A stretch of 64,000 bases of DNA. It comes from Echinicola arenosa. GTDB lineage: Bacteria > Bacteroidota > Bacteroidia > Cytophagales > Cyclobacteriaceae. Shown in pieces: positions 33,949 through 42,386 of this stretch (position 1 is its first letter; every line of letters begins with the position of its first letter). The stretch is from positions 310,001 through 374,000 of the forward strand of contig NZ_JACYTQ010000003.1 of NCBI RefSeq assembly GCF_014841125.1. The letters are read 5' to 3'. A program made the translations under genes and the position numbers. The notes below the pieces were generated by a model. That model searched no databases and was not told the origin of the DNA. It saw only the letters and a list, made by a program, of their open reading frames with translations.

Positions 33949-35043
33949 ATGAATACTAAGGACAAACTATTATCAATAATTATTATGGTGGTTTTTATTC
34001 TATCATTCTCCTGTAGTTCTGATGATCCATCTCCCAAACCAATTTCAAACGAAGATCCTGTTGGCCCTATCAGTGGAGAGGATTTTAAAAGTGTTCCCAT
34101 CCCGACCTATGATTTAGTTATTGAGGCTTACGAGAACATTTCTAATACATCTCCTAATCTTTTAGAAGAAGAAAGTGATCAACTTAGTATAGCTCTTTTT
34201 GAAGAAATAAAGAAATTGTCAAATAAGGCAAGCACAAATAATGACAGGCTTTTATATGAATCTTTGTCAGACAAACTGACTGAGGAAGAGTGGAAGTTGG
34301 TATTAACTAATCCATATAAAAGTTTTTTGGCTTTTCTCACTTTAAAACCATCTTTTGATGATTCAGGAAGCAGCTTTTCTTGTGACCCGAACCTCAGCTT
34401 AAAAGATACAAAAGTGGACGCCATAAGGCATGCATATTGGAATGCATTAATGACACAAAAGATTTCTGATATGACCTTTATTGAAGAACTGACCAATGCC
34501 CATGAAAGTAATTCTGATTCTGAAGATGCTAAGTTGATGGATTTACATAACAATAAAATAGGTAGAGAGCTCGCACTACAATACCCGACTGCAACTGCCG
34601 ATGAACTATTGACAATTCTGCTACAGTATGATTTTTTGTTTGTTGGTATAGGGCAAACTATCCCTGAAACCTATCAGGGTTTAGTGTATATAGAAGGTAA
34701 AAAAATATTTGATATCAAGATGAAAGGCTCTTTGTCAAACCCTGATTCTGGAGGGCCTTGGGATATTGAGTTTGATATTTATGAATGCGGAAATACTATA
34801 AGAGGAAACTTCACAATTATTCGCGGGGCAGAAAGACAAGATAGAAGATTTTCAGGTACCATGGTGGATGGTTTAATGCAATTAGAAGTATCGAATCCTC
34901 TGGTTTTCGAAAATCCTAGGGGATTGTACGCTTGTACTGGTATGAGAATGAATTTGACTGGAAATGAGAAGTCATTAGAAGGAAGGTGGACATCATCAAA
35001 TTGCTATCGCGGTGGAACTGTATTGTTGTCAAATGAAAATTAA
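33949..35043 (+). CDS. Lipoprotein with DUF6973-like domain
   Basis: A 364-aa lipoprotein (lipobox S-F-S-C). Residues about 150-230 match the DUF6973 pattern: D-A-I-R-H-A-Y-W-N-A-L-M, then H-E and M-D-L-H-N-N-K-I-G-R. These His and Asp/Asn residues look like a metal or catalytic set, so hydrolase activity is possible but untested here. The C-terminal 120 residues look like a lipocalin-type beta domain (F-S-G-T-M-V-D-G, L-E-G-R-W). Stands alone. Confidence 0.7.
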   Translation: MNTKDKLLSIIIMVVFILSFSCSSDDPSPKPISNEDPVGPISGEDFKSVPIPTYDLVIEAYENISNTSPNLLEEESDQLSIALFEEIKKLSNKASTNNDRLLYESLSDKLTEEEWKLVLTNPYKSFLAFLTLKPSFDDSGSSFSCDPNLSLKDTKVDAIRHAYWNALMTQKISDMTFIEELTNAHESNSDSEDAKLMDLHNNKIGRELALQYPTATADELLTILLQYDFLFVGIGQTIPETYQGLVYIEGKKIFDIKMKGSLSNPDSGGPWDIEFDIYECGNTIRGNFTIIRGAERQDRRFSGTMVDGLMQLEVSNPLVFENPRGLYACTGMRMNLTGNEKSLEGRWTSSNCYRGGTVLLSNEN

Positions 35044-35222
35044 TCGTAGGGCTTCATAACAATGAACTACTGACATTTTAAAAAGGACTTTGATCTAGAA
35101 TTTTTCCTTATATATGTTGTATAGAGAGAATGGTATTCAACTTTTGGTTGATCCCAAAATTGTAAATGGAGAATATAGTTTCGTAGGACAAAACTAAAGA
35201 TGAGTCCTTTCACCTGTATATT

Positions 35223-35760
35223 TTGAATATCCTGAAAAATGTTTCATTAGTTTATCTTCTTATAATTTCCGTTTTACTTGCATCTTGTGGTTTAGGAGAA
35301 GAAAAGCCTAAAGTAAGTTATTTCCTTACTATCAAAGTGTCTACTCATGAATGTGGAATTGTTATTATTTCTCCCGACTTAGAATATTATTCAGATGGAC
35401 AAAGGGTAAATCTTTCAGCGCTCCCCATCCCAATTGGGTTTTTGAAAATTGGGATGGGGGAGCAAAAGGGAATTCTTTAAGCCAGGACCTAATTTTGAAT
35501 GAGGATAAAGTAGTCACGGCGAGCTTTGTTAAAAGAGATTATCCTTTGAGTATCACGATTGAAGGAGAATGAACGGTAAATGAAGTCATAGCAGACAATC
35601 TAGGAGGAAGGGAATATACCCATGGAACCAATGTGGTGACTACGTCAGAACCTAGTGAAGGATGGGAATTTGATTCATGGGATGGGGATCTAAGTGGTAA
35701 TGGGTAGATGGGGAGAAAAACATAACGGCGAGGTTTAAAGAGAAAAGAGTATTTTACTGA
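35223..35760 (+). pseudogene. Degenerate copy of the InlB-repeat lipoprotein
   Basis: The frame from TTG 35223 begins with a lipoprotein signal (L-L-A-S-C) and L-T-I-K-V-S-T, then shifts near 35425 at CATCCCAATTGGG. The shifted frame reads N-W-V-F-E-N-W-D-G and A-S-F-V-K-R-D-Y-P-L, stops at 35570 (TGA), and continues with G-W-E-F-D-S-W-D-G-D-L-S to TAG at 35705. The DNA of 35562-35760 is clearly similar to 32680-32880. One frameshift and at least two stops make it dead. Confidence 0.85.
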
Positions 35761-35876
35761 GATGAAAATGGAATCACCTGCAAATGTGAGGGCGCAGTGA
35801 CGGAATAGTAATCAAAGAGTCTATTTGTGTGGACAAGGGAATGGGGAGTATTTGCTGGTGGTAACTATTATAAAAG

Positions 35877-36584
35877 TTAATATGACAATAAATCAAATGC
35901 AAGTCCATACCAGAGCACTTCATGACTTTCTTCCAATACCAGTAAATCCTTTATCTTTTTCTTATGAGTGTTCACGGTATTGACGGATATACCCAGCATT
36001 TCACTAATTTCTTCTGCTTTACAGCAGCTCACCATATGAGCCAATACTTCCTTGTTTCTCTCTGTCAAAAGATTGAACTTTTTGTAATTGGCCTTTTTAA
36101 AATTCATCTCTTGAATAACCCGTTCCATTTTGGCCATTGCCCATGACTGGAACTTAATGGGAATAATCTGGATGAGTTGAAGTAATGGTGCATCAGTGTT
36201 TTCTGAAAAGATCTTCTTCACCAGGACCAATTCCATGGTTGTTTTATGGTCAAATACTTTTCGTTGTAGGTACAATTTTGTTTCTCTTTCATTAAGAGAC
36301 TGCCCCTCTCTTGTGCCTAAAAAGCAAGTATCCTGGTGATGTGGTGAAAAAATAATTTTCTCAAATTCACGGGTGGGTAAGTGCTTAAAAAAAGCAGGGG
36401 ATAAGCCATAATGTTGGATCCCTTTTTCACAAATAAACAGGTTTTGATTAGGGTCTATCTGTTGGATAATTTTGATCCCCGGCAACCATTTTGCAACCAT
36501 CTCAAAAGCAGCAAGCTTCCCTTGGGTTTGGTCTTTATTTATGGAGGCTGAGTTATTCATTACCATTTGATGTTTTTGTTTCAA
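35877..36584 (-). CDS. LuxR/GerE-type transcriptional regulator
   Basis: A 235-aa regulator. C-terminal LuxR HTH: L-L-T-E-R-N-K-E-V-L-A-H-M, E-I-S-E-M-L-G-I-S-V-N-T-V-N-T-H-K-K-K-I. The N-terminal part (about 30-150) has no receiver Asp pattern; it looks like a PAS-type or other ligand-binding module, with H-H-Q-D-T-C-F-L. The upstream region (36591-36709) has a dyad and a phased direct repeat, so autoregulation is possible. Confidence 0.8.
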   Translation of the reverse strand: MKQKHQMVMNNSASINKDQTQGKLAAFEMVAKWLPGIKIIQQIDPNQNLFICEKGIQHYGLSPAFFKHLPTREFEKIIFSPHHQDTCFLGTREGQSLNERETKLYLQRKVFDHKTTMELVLVKKIFSENTDAPLLQLIQIIPIKFQSWAMAKMERVIQEMNFKKANYKKFNLLTERNKEVLAHMVSCCKAEEISEMLGISVNTVNTHKKKIKDLLVLEESHEVLWYGLAFDLLSY

Positions 36585-37265
36585 CAGAATACACTTACTG
36601 GTTAATCAATTTGGATTAAGTAAATGTGTGGACCTGTTTTAGTTTGAATTAAGCAAAGCCCCAATACTTTTCAAATCTAAGTTCGTGAGGAGTCGGAAAA
36701 AGTTCGTGAAAAGGGAATATGTAGGAGGGAAGGAATAATCGTGTATGATGATCTCTTTGGGGTGAATTCTGAGTCTAGATCAACTAAAGAAGCTTTTTTA
36801 TAATGATAATTTTTTAATCAGATTGAAAATAGCTCCCAAAAAAATGAAAGCATTAATAGAGTTCGAGAATAGTATGTTTGAAAACTGATGTAGAGCATAG
36901 GAGAGGTCTTTTGTTAAGTACACGTTTAATTACATACGGCAATAAAATACTTTAAAAGTATCTCAGCCACCAATTATGGTGATCTAAGTCAATTTGGTGA
37001 TAGATAAATTGGAGTTATAAATATTAATCTCAGAGCGAACTGTTTTATAGTATGATCGAGTGATATCAGATGAAGATAGATACCAATATGGTTATGCATT
37101 AATGGTTAAAGTTCCGGATTCAATTTGTTGGCAGCTAAGGTGATGCGTTCAGTTGGGCTACGGTTCAAAGAGCAATAAGCCATGTAGCAAGTTGATTTTT
37201 CTTAGGGATTAATAATGTTCTAAGATAGAGTACTTAATTATTTATAACCTAAAATTTATTAAACC
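36585..37265. other. 681-base gap: LuxR promoter elements, otherwise nothing recognised
   Basis: 36591-36629 holds a long dyad centred on TTAATC-AATTTG-GATTAA (36602-36619). AAGTTCGTGA occurs at 36679-36688 and 36700-36709, 21 bases apart. The rest holds no gene. Confidence 0.45.
36602..36709 (-). promoter_or_regulatory. Operator candidates upstream of the LuxR gene
   Basis: The dyad TTAATC/GATTAA with flanking ACACTTAC/GTAAATGTGT arms and the 21-base-spaced direct repeat AAGTTCGTGA would suit dimeric regulator binding. Which protein binds is unknown. Confidence 0.4.
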
Positions 37266-37739
37266 ATGAAAAAACTATTCTTTTTAATGACTTTTGTGAT
37301 AGTTACTTTAAGCGCAAAGGGTCAGAGCACTGGCGAATTGCGCTTGCAAGTGGGAGGTGACTATGGTTTCGAGATTGAGCGATTTGGTGTGAATTTTGGA
37401 GCAGAGTATTTGTTTTTGGACAATATCTCTGTTGCTCCCAATTTCACGGTGTATTTTCCAGAGGAAGATGTAAATGCAAGTAACCTGAATCTCGATGTAA
37501 GGTATTATTTAAGCCATCAACAACTTCAGTTCTATGGTATGGCTGGGTTTACAACCCTTTGGGTATCATCTAAGTATATGGGTATAAAGGCCGCCGCAAG
37601 TAATTCTGGTGCAAATATCGGGGTTGGAACAGTAGTAAAGTTTACTGACAATTTTGGTATTAATCCTGAAGTAAAATACCAAACCCTAGGAGATGGGCAA
37701 GTTGTTGTCAAGGCAGGTCTGGTGTATTTGCTTCAGTAA
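37266..37739 (+). CDS. Outer-membrane beta-barrel protein (OmpX-like)
   Basis: A 157-aa protein with signal peptide (M-K-K-L-F-F-L-M-T, ending S-A-K-G-Q) and alternating hydrophobic strands with G-V-N-F-G-A-E-Y, L-D-V-R-Y-Y-L, Q-F-Y-G-M-A-G-F and a C-terminal aromatic-rich strand (V-K-A-G-L-V-Y-L-L-Q), as in small 8-strand barrels. Function unknown. Confidence 0.8.
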   Translation: MKKLFFLMTFVIVTLSAKGQSTGELRLQVGGDYGFEIERFGVNFGAEYLFLDNISVAPNFTVYFPEEDVNASNLNLDVRYYLSHQQLQFYGMAGFTTLWVSSKYMGIKAAASNSGANIGVGTVVKFTDNFGINPEVKYQTLGDGQVVVKAGLVYLLQ

Positions 37740-37745
37740 ATTAAA

Positions 37746-37778
37746 TAGGAATGGCAAGTTTAAAACTGGCCATTCCTA
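37746..37778. terminator. Hairpin between convergent genes, probable bidirectional terminator
   Basis: TAGGAATGGC...GCCATTCCTA with an inner AAGTTT/AAACT; no strong T-run. Confidence 0.6.
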
Positions 37779-37800
37779 TAAGTTTAACTAGATATATTTA

Positions 37801-40800
37801 TTACTCCTCCTCCATATCCCCATAGGCATCCTCCACTGCCTTGTTCCAGTCCAGCTCATCCTGATCGTCAAAGATCGCCCCATAATGGCGCAAGCGTTTT
37901 TTTTCTTCGTCGGTGAAAATTGAGTCAGGGTGAAGATTTCGGAAGTTGACGCCCTGTACAATAAGCCCGAAATCATCAAGGTATCTCCTGTCTGGTTCAC
38001 CGACTAAAGATCGTTCAATAATGGTGTTGTCTTTAGTTCTAAAAATAATACATTGTTTGTTAGGACTATTAGTAAAAATATAATTATTTACGGTGTCGGT
38101 GCTTTCTGAGAATAGTAGCTTTCCGGTGGAAACAGACCATCCTTTGATCATTAGTCCCTTGGAGTCAGTAGCAATGACTTTCTTACCTGCCATACTAAAT
38201 TTAATAGAAGAGCTACTATCAAACCCTTCTAATGTAGATAAATTGCTTAGAGTGACACCATCCAAAGATCTTATTTCAACAGTGCCATTAAAAGAGACAG
38301 TTAAAAAATGTGTATCGTTATTTAAATATATAATGTGTTTAACATTAGAACCCTTAAAAACAATCTTCCTGAAGGGAGATGAGAATCCCTCATGCCATTC
38401 GAAAGCTATACTATTAGAGTGTGAGAATAGTTCCTTATGATATGAGAAAGCACTACTTATACTATTATTACTTGTCAAAGAAATAATTTTTTTTCCATCT
38501 CGACTATATGCGATTGAAAGCATACGCTCTTCTCCAAATTTGAGCGTTCTTAACAAATTCCCTCTAGTGACCGACCACTCGCAAATAGTCCCATCTTGGC
38601 CAAGTGTAAGTATGCGATCTCCATTTGGGCTATAAATAGCATTTTGAATGTTGCTATGAGTGAGTTGAAATATTTTTAGACATTGACCCTTAAATGTGGA
38701 GAATTCTTTAGCTGTGCCATTTTTAGATATTAATAACATTTGTCTACCAAATGGACTATACTCTGCAAACTTAATTTCATTTTCAATTAAAGGTTGTATT
38801 GTTGATATACATTCCCAAGTGGATCTCAACCATTCCCTTATGATTCCATCCCCAGATAAAACAAGTATCTTTAGTCCATCAGGACTATATATTGCTCGAA
38901 TAATCCTTTCGTTTGATCTAGTAATTTCAAGCGTTTTTAAACATGAAAGTGTTGACGCAGACCATTCTTTAATTGTACCGTTATAATAAGTGGATATTAT
39001 ATATTGACCGTCTGGACTGTATGACGCATAGAGAACTCCGCTAAAATGTTTTTCCGAAGTATTGAGGCATTGTCTGGTTGCTACAGACCATGTTTTTATA
39101 GTTCCATCTTGAGATGCTGAGAGAACTGTTTGTCCATCTGGGCTGTAATTAATGAAATTGATTCCGTCACGATGGAATTTAAACGGAGAAAGCCATGTTT
39201 TATCCTTTTCAGACCATTCATCAATTTTCACTCCGCCTGAATTGATAAGTATTCTATCATCATAGGGACTGTATGCAGCAAAATAGGACTGTCCAAAAGA
39301 CTTTTTGATTGTTCTTATTTTTTGCCCAAGAATTGATTTCCATTCAAAAGCACCATCTCTTGATCCAGTTATAAAACGCTCACCTGTTGAGTTATAGATA
39401 GCACTTAATACACCTCTAGTATGTTTATTAATAGTATAAAGGCAAATCCCTGTAGTTGACCATTCTTTTACAGTTCTATCCCACGAAGAAGATAGTATAC
39501 GGTGATTATCCGGACTGTAAACAGCTGACACAACTCCCGCTTTGTGACCAGAAAAAGTATTCAAGCATAGCCCCGTTGACACCAACCATTCCTTTATAGT
39601 TCCATCTTTTGATGCTGAAAGAATCCTTTGCCCATCGGGTAGTCTATACTCAATAGAGTTAACGAAACTGGTGTGGCTTTGACAAATAAACTGCTTTCCA
39701 TTTACTTTTGCTTCTTCAATTCTTACAGTCAGATATTTTTTTCCTCGGTAAGCAGTGAGCGGGATATTATTTAAGGCAATGCACGCTAAATCCAGTTGCC
39801 GCAAATCTGATCCAGCTAATGTTGCTCTTACTTCGTGTAGAATGCTGACTAGATTCCAAACTGTATAGTTATTTGTCATATTCTGACCTCTACAGGAATC
39901 TAAGAGATGTGTTATTAAATTTTCTTTGATCCGGGAGGGAGGCTCTTGTCCCTGCAATAATTCCTGAGCATCAAAGAGGTATTCTCCCTCCATTTCCCCC
40001 AACATCTTTCTTAGATAGATAGGAAATGTTCTTTCCTCCCATTCCATTGGTCTTTTTTGCTCGGATAGAGAAAATGTAATGCAGTTTCGCAAATGGCATG
40101 CAGCGTAGAAATCCCGAAAGTTTTGGTGCAGAAAGCGCAGGTCAGTTCCTTCCTGAACCAAGATATTCAGGTGGTGTGTTAAGTAATTCTTGATTTCCTT
40201 GGAGCGTTGGATGTCACTTAATACATTCGTTGTTTGTTCGGAAAATAGGTTAACTACCTTTGGGACGTCTGAGTATTTTTCTAGAATGCTTCTTCGATTT
40301 AGTTTTTCGCAGGCTTCCCTAATTACTGTGTTGAAATTGAATTTTGAATTTTTTGCAGAGGTACTAGAGATAAAGAAGACACCTTCTTTCTCCATCTTCC
40401 ATGCGATATATGACACCACATATCGAATCAAAAATGCAGCGAAGAAATATTCTTTCCGTTTGCTTTCGAATTCTTTAAACGATTTGGCTAAAAGAGATTC
40501 ATTAAAGTTCCAAAGCAATTCTGCCTCTGTCTGCACTTTGAAAAAAGAAAAGAGACTATGGTCGCTATATTCTCTTGAAATTTGTTCTGTTCCAACATAT
40601 AGGGTCAGCATCATGGGATTACCTAACAACTCGAATAGCTTAGAATCCTCGGTTGGTGTAGAAACTCCGTGTTCGGACAGGTAATCTGAAATCGTGTTTT
40701 TTTCTAAATGGACTAATTCCATGACTTCGGAGTTGCGCGCCCAAGTATAGTTTTGAATCTCCACATAGCGGGAAGTGACGACCATTTGAACGTTAAGAGC

Positions 40801-41826
40801 CTCGGTTGATAGCTTGGATAGTTCCCAAATTAATTCGTCTAGGTCAGTTGTGACCTCATTGAAGCCATCCAATAGTAAAACGATGCCAAGTTGTTCCTTT
40901 TCCGGTTTCTTTTTGAGCAAATTCCAGATCAGGTTTTCTGTCTTTTTAGTGGGAGAGCTTTCAACTAAATAGTGGTGGGCTATATACTGGAGGATAAAAT
41001 TTTTTCTTTCCTTTTTTGGAGCGTTGTTGTATTCGTTGAGCGCAATAAAGAGAGGTATAGGTTGATTTTTCTCTTTCAAAAGCCTTTCCCAAAGATACAA
41101 AAGCGACATCGTCTTTCCCATGCCACCTGACCCAAGTATAATGGCATGAGGGATGTCTTTTTTTCCTAAGGATTTGATAGCGGTAAAAAGATCTAATTGT
41201 TTATCCCTATTCTTGACCTCGGTTGGGAGGTTGGATGTAATGCTGGCATCCGCAAGAAGAATCTCTTCAATTCTTACATGTTGGAAGCGCCCTCTATTAC
41301 TTAAAAGTGAGTTTCTGTAAGAATTTGAATTTTCCCTTAATTGTCCCAGTAAAATAGCCTGTTTGTCAATAGCTGCTTCTATTTTGCTTTCAAGGGGATG
41401 AGATTGTGATGTGCTTAAAGCCTCTTCTACTTTTTTTTGAGAATTTCCGCTTTGTAGTTTTTCAGGGGTATCCAGAAAGTTTAATTCAGCAGCTGTTTTG
41501 TCATAAAACTCTTGATACGACCTGCATTCTATAAAATTGCTAAGTGTATCTACAAATTTTGCTAGGTACTTGACAATACCGAAGTTTTTATTTCCGGGTC
41601 GGACAATGTAGAAATAATTCTTAATTGTATTTGCTCTAGGTACATCATATCCTTCATCTTTTGGGAATTGTTCATTAAGCTTTTCTTCTAACCTATCCCA
41701 GTGAGATTGCTTGTAGTTAATATGACAGTCAATTTTTTGGCGTGGATCAACAGTCTTGTGTTTTTCGACAATAGTTTCGATGAATTTTTCGAATACTAGA
41801 AAATCTACTTCGTGATTTTTTCCCAT
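37801..41826 (-). CDS. NACHT NTPase with C-terminal WD40 repeats (NLR-like)
   Basis: A 1341-aa protein of STAND/NLR organisation. The N-terminal 170 residues form a small domain I do not recognise (H-x-V-D-F-L-V-F-E-K-F, N-Y-F-Y-I-V-R-P-G-N-K). NACHT NTPase about 225-420: Walker A G-S-G-G-M-G-K-T (232-239), Walker B I-V-L-L-L-D-G-F-N-E, sensor V-V-T-S-R. A helical region (420-720) follows. Residues 730-1290 are about a dozen WD40 blades (S-P-D-G-x-x-I-L-S-A-S-x-D-G-T-I-K-E-W). By analogy with bacterial NACHT (bNACHT) and Avs proteins, the WD40 part may sense a phage product and the N-terminus act as effector. It stands alone, with a phased operator 15 bases upstream. Confidence 0.88.
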   Translation of the reverse strand: MGKNHEVDFLVFEKFIETIVEKHKTVDPRQKIDCHINYKQSHWDRLEEKLNEQFPKDEGYDVPRANTIKNYFYIVRPGNKNFGIVKYLAKFVDTLSNFIECRSYQEFYDKTAAELNFLDTPEKLQSGNSQKKVEEALSTSQSHPLESKIEAAIDKQAILLGQLRENSNSYRNSLLSNRGRFQHVRIEEILLADASITSNLPTEVKNRDKQLDLFTAIKSLGKKDIPHAIILGSGGMGKTMSLLYLWERLLKEKNQPIPLFIALNEYNNAPKKERKNFILQYIAHHYLVESSPTKKTENLIWNLLKKKPEKEQLGIVLLLDGFNEVTTDLDELIWELSKLSTEALNVQMVVTSRYVEIQNYTWARNSEVMELVHLEKNTISDYLSEHGVSTPTEDSKLFELLGNPMMLTLYVGTEQISREYSDHSLFSFFKVQTEAELLWNFNESLLAKSFKEFESKRKEYFFAAFLIRYVVSYIAWKMEKEGVFFISSTSAKNSKFNFNTVIREACEKLNRRSILEKYSDVPKVVNLFSEQTTNVLSDIQRSKEIKNYLTHHLNILVQEGTDLRFLHQNFRDFYAACHLRNCITFSLSEQKRPMEWEERTFPIYLRKMLGEMEGEYLFDAQELLQGQEPPSRIKENLITHLLDSCRGQNMTNNYTVWNLVSILHEVRATLAGSDLRQLDLACIALNNIPLTAYRGKKYLTVRIEEAKVNGKQFICQSHTSFVNSIEYRLPDGQRILSASKDGTIKEWLVSTGLCLNTFSGHKAGVVSAVYSPDNHRILSSSWDRTVKEWSTTGICLYTINKHTRGVLSAIYNSTGERFITGSRDGAFEWKSILGQKIRTIKKSFGQSYFAAYSPYDDRILINSGGVKIDEWSEKDKTWLSPFKFHRDGINFINYSPDGQTVLSASQDGTIKTWSVATRQCLNTSEKHFSGVLYASYSPDGQYIISTYYNGTIKEWSASTLSCLKTLEITRSNERIIRAIYSPDGLKILVLSGDGIIREWLRSTWECISTIQPLIENEIKFAEYSPFGRQMLLISKNGTAKEFSTFKGQCLKIFQLTHSNIQNAIYSPNGDRILTLGQDGTICEWSVTRGNLLRTLKFGEERMLSIAYSRDGKKIISLTSNNSISSAFSYHKELFSHSNSIAFEWHEGFSSPFRKIVFKGSNVKHIIYLNNDTHFLTVSFNGTVEIRSLDGVTLSNLSTLEGFDSSSSIKFSMAGKKVIATDSKGLMIKGWSVSTGKLLFSESTDTVNNYIFTNSPNKQCIIFRTKDNTIIERSLVGEPDRRYLDDFGLIVQGVNFRNLHPDSIFTDEEKKRLRHYGAIFDDQDELDWNKAVEDAYGDMEEE

Positions 41827-41840
41827 AGTCTATCAAAAAA

Positions 41841-41873
41841 CTGTCGGCCGACAGCGGCCGACAAGCACCGACA
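41841..41873 (-). promoter_or_regulatory. CCGACA triple box, 10-bp spacing, with palindrome CTGTCGGCCGACAG
   Basis: A perfect 14-bp palindrome CTGTCGGCCGACAG (41841-41854) is followed by two more CCGACA boxes. CCGACA starts at 41848, 41858 and 41868, exactly 10 bases apart, so all face the same side of the DNA. It ends about 47 bases before and starts 15 bases before the NACHT start codon, over the likely promoter. It is strikingly G+C-rich in an A+T-rich region. Confidence 0.6.
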
Positions 41874-42137
41874 TTTTTACCTACATAAATTTGAATCATA
41901 ATGAATTTCATATTGCAAAAAACAAAGTATGAATTTCATTATTCAATATAAAAAATAGAATCTATAAAATAAAGCAAAAGGCTTTGTTCCGTCCAACATG
42001 AATGCATGCATGTTGGGATAAAACGGATTGTACTGGATCAGCTGAATGCCGAAGGAAGCCATTAAATGTGGGGACATTTAGGACTCTTCACTTCGGCCAC
42101 CTCCCCCATAATTTTAAAAACTAAAAATTTAATAGAC
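41874..42137. other. Spacer between the NACHT gene and a small lipoprotein gene
   Basis: The genes are divergent. Apart from the CCGACA operator the space shows a repeated ATGAATGCATGCATG-like segment near 41998 and no gene. Confidence 0.4.
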
Positions 42138-42302
42138 ATGGGGAAAATGTTTAATTCAGTTATCATCATCATTGTGATTATGATATGCTTAAGTTCATGT
42201 GGCAAAATTTTTGGCTACGATGAAAAAGATGAAAGACCCGCAAAGATGGAAAAAATGTTAGATAGCGGTGAAGGTGATGAAAAACCTGTTGACAAAGGTT
42301 GA
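42138..42302 (+). CDS. Small lipoprotein, 54 aa
   Basis: The ATG at 42138 gives M-G-K-M-F-N-S-V-I-I-I-I-V-I-M-I-C-L-S-S-C, a lipoprotein signal with lipobox L-S-S-C, followed by about 33 charged residues (D-E-K-D-E-R-P, G-E-G-D-E-K). A longer in-frame start at 42066 lacks such a signal. A terminator follows at once. Function unknown. Confidence 0.6.
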   Translation: MGKMFNSVIIIIVIMICLSSCGKIFGYDEKDERPAKMEKMLDSGEGDEKPVDKG

Positions 42303-42308
42303 TTGGTG

Positions 42309-42335
42309 AAAAGACCTTGATTTTCAAGGTCTTTT
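42309..42335 (+). terminator. Rho-independent terminator
   Basis: AAAAGACCTTGA-TTT-TCAAGGTCTTTT, 12-bp perfect stem, ends in T. Confidence 0.85.
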
Positions 42336-42386
42336 CTTAACTTTATCAAACACGTATTTTTTACTAATTAATACATTTACAAGTAT

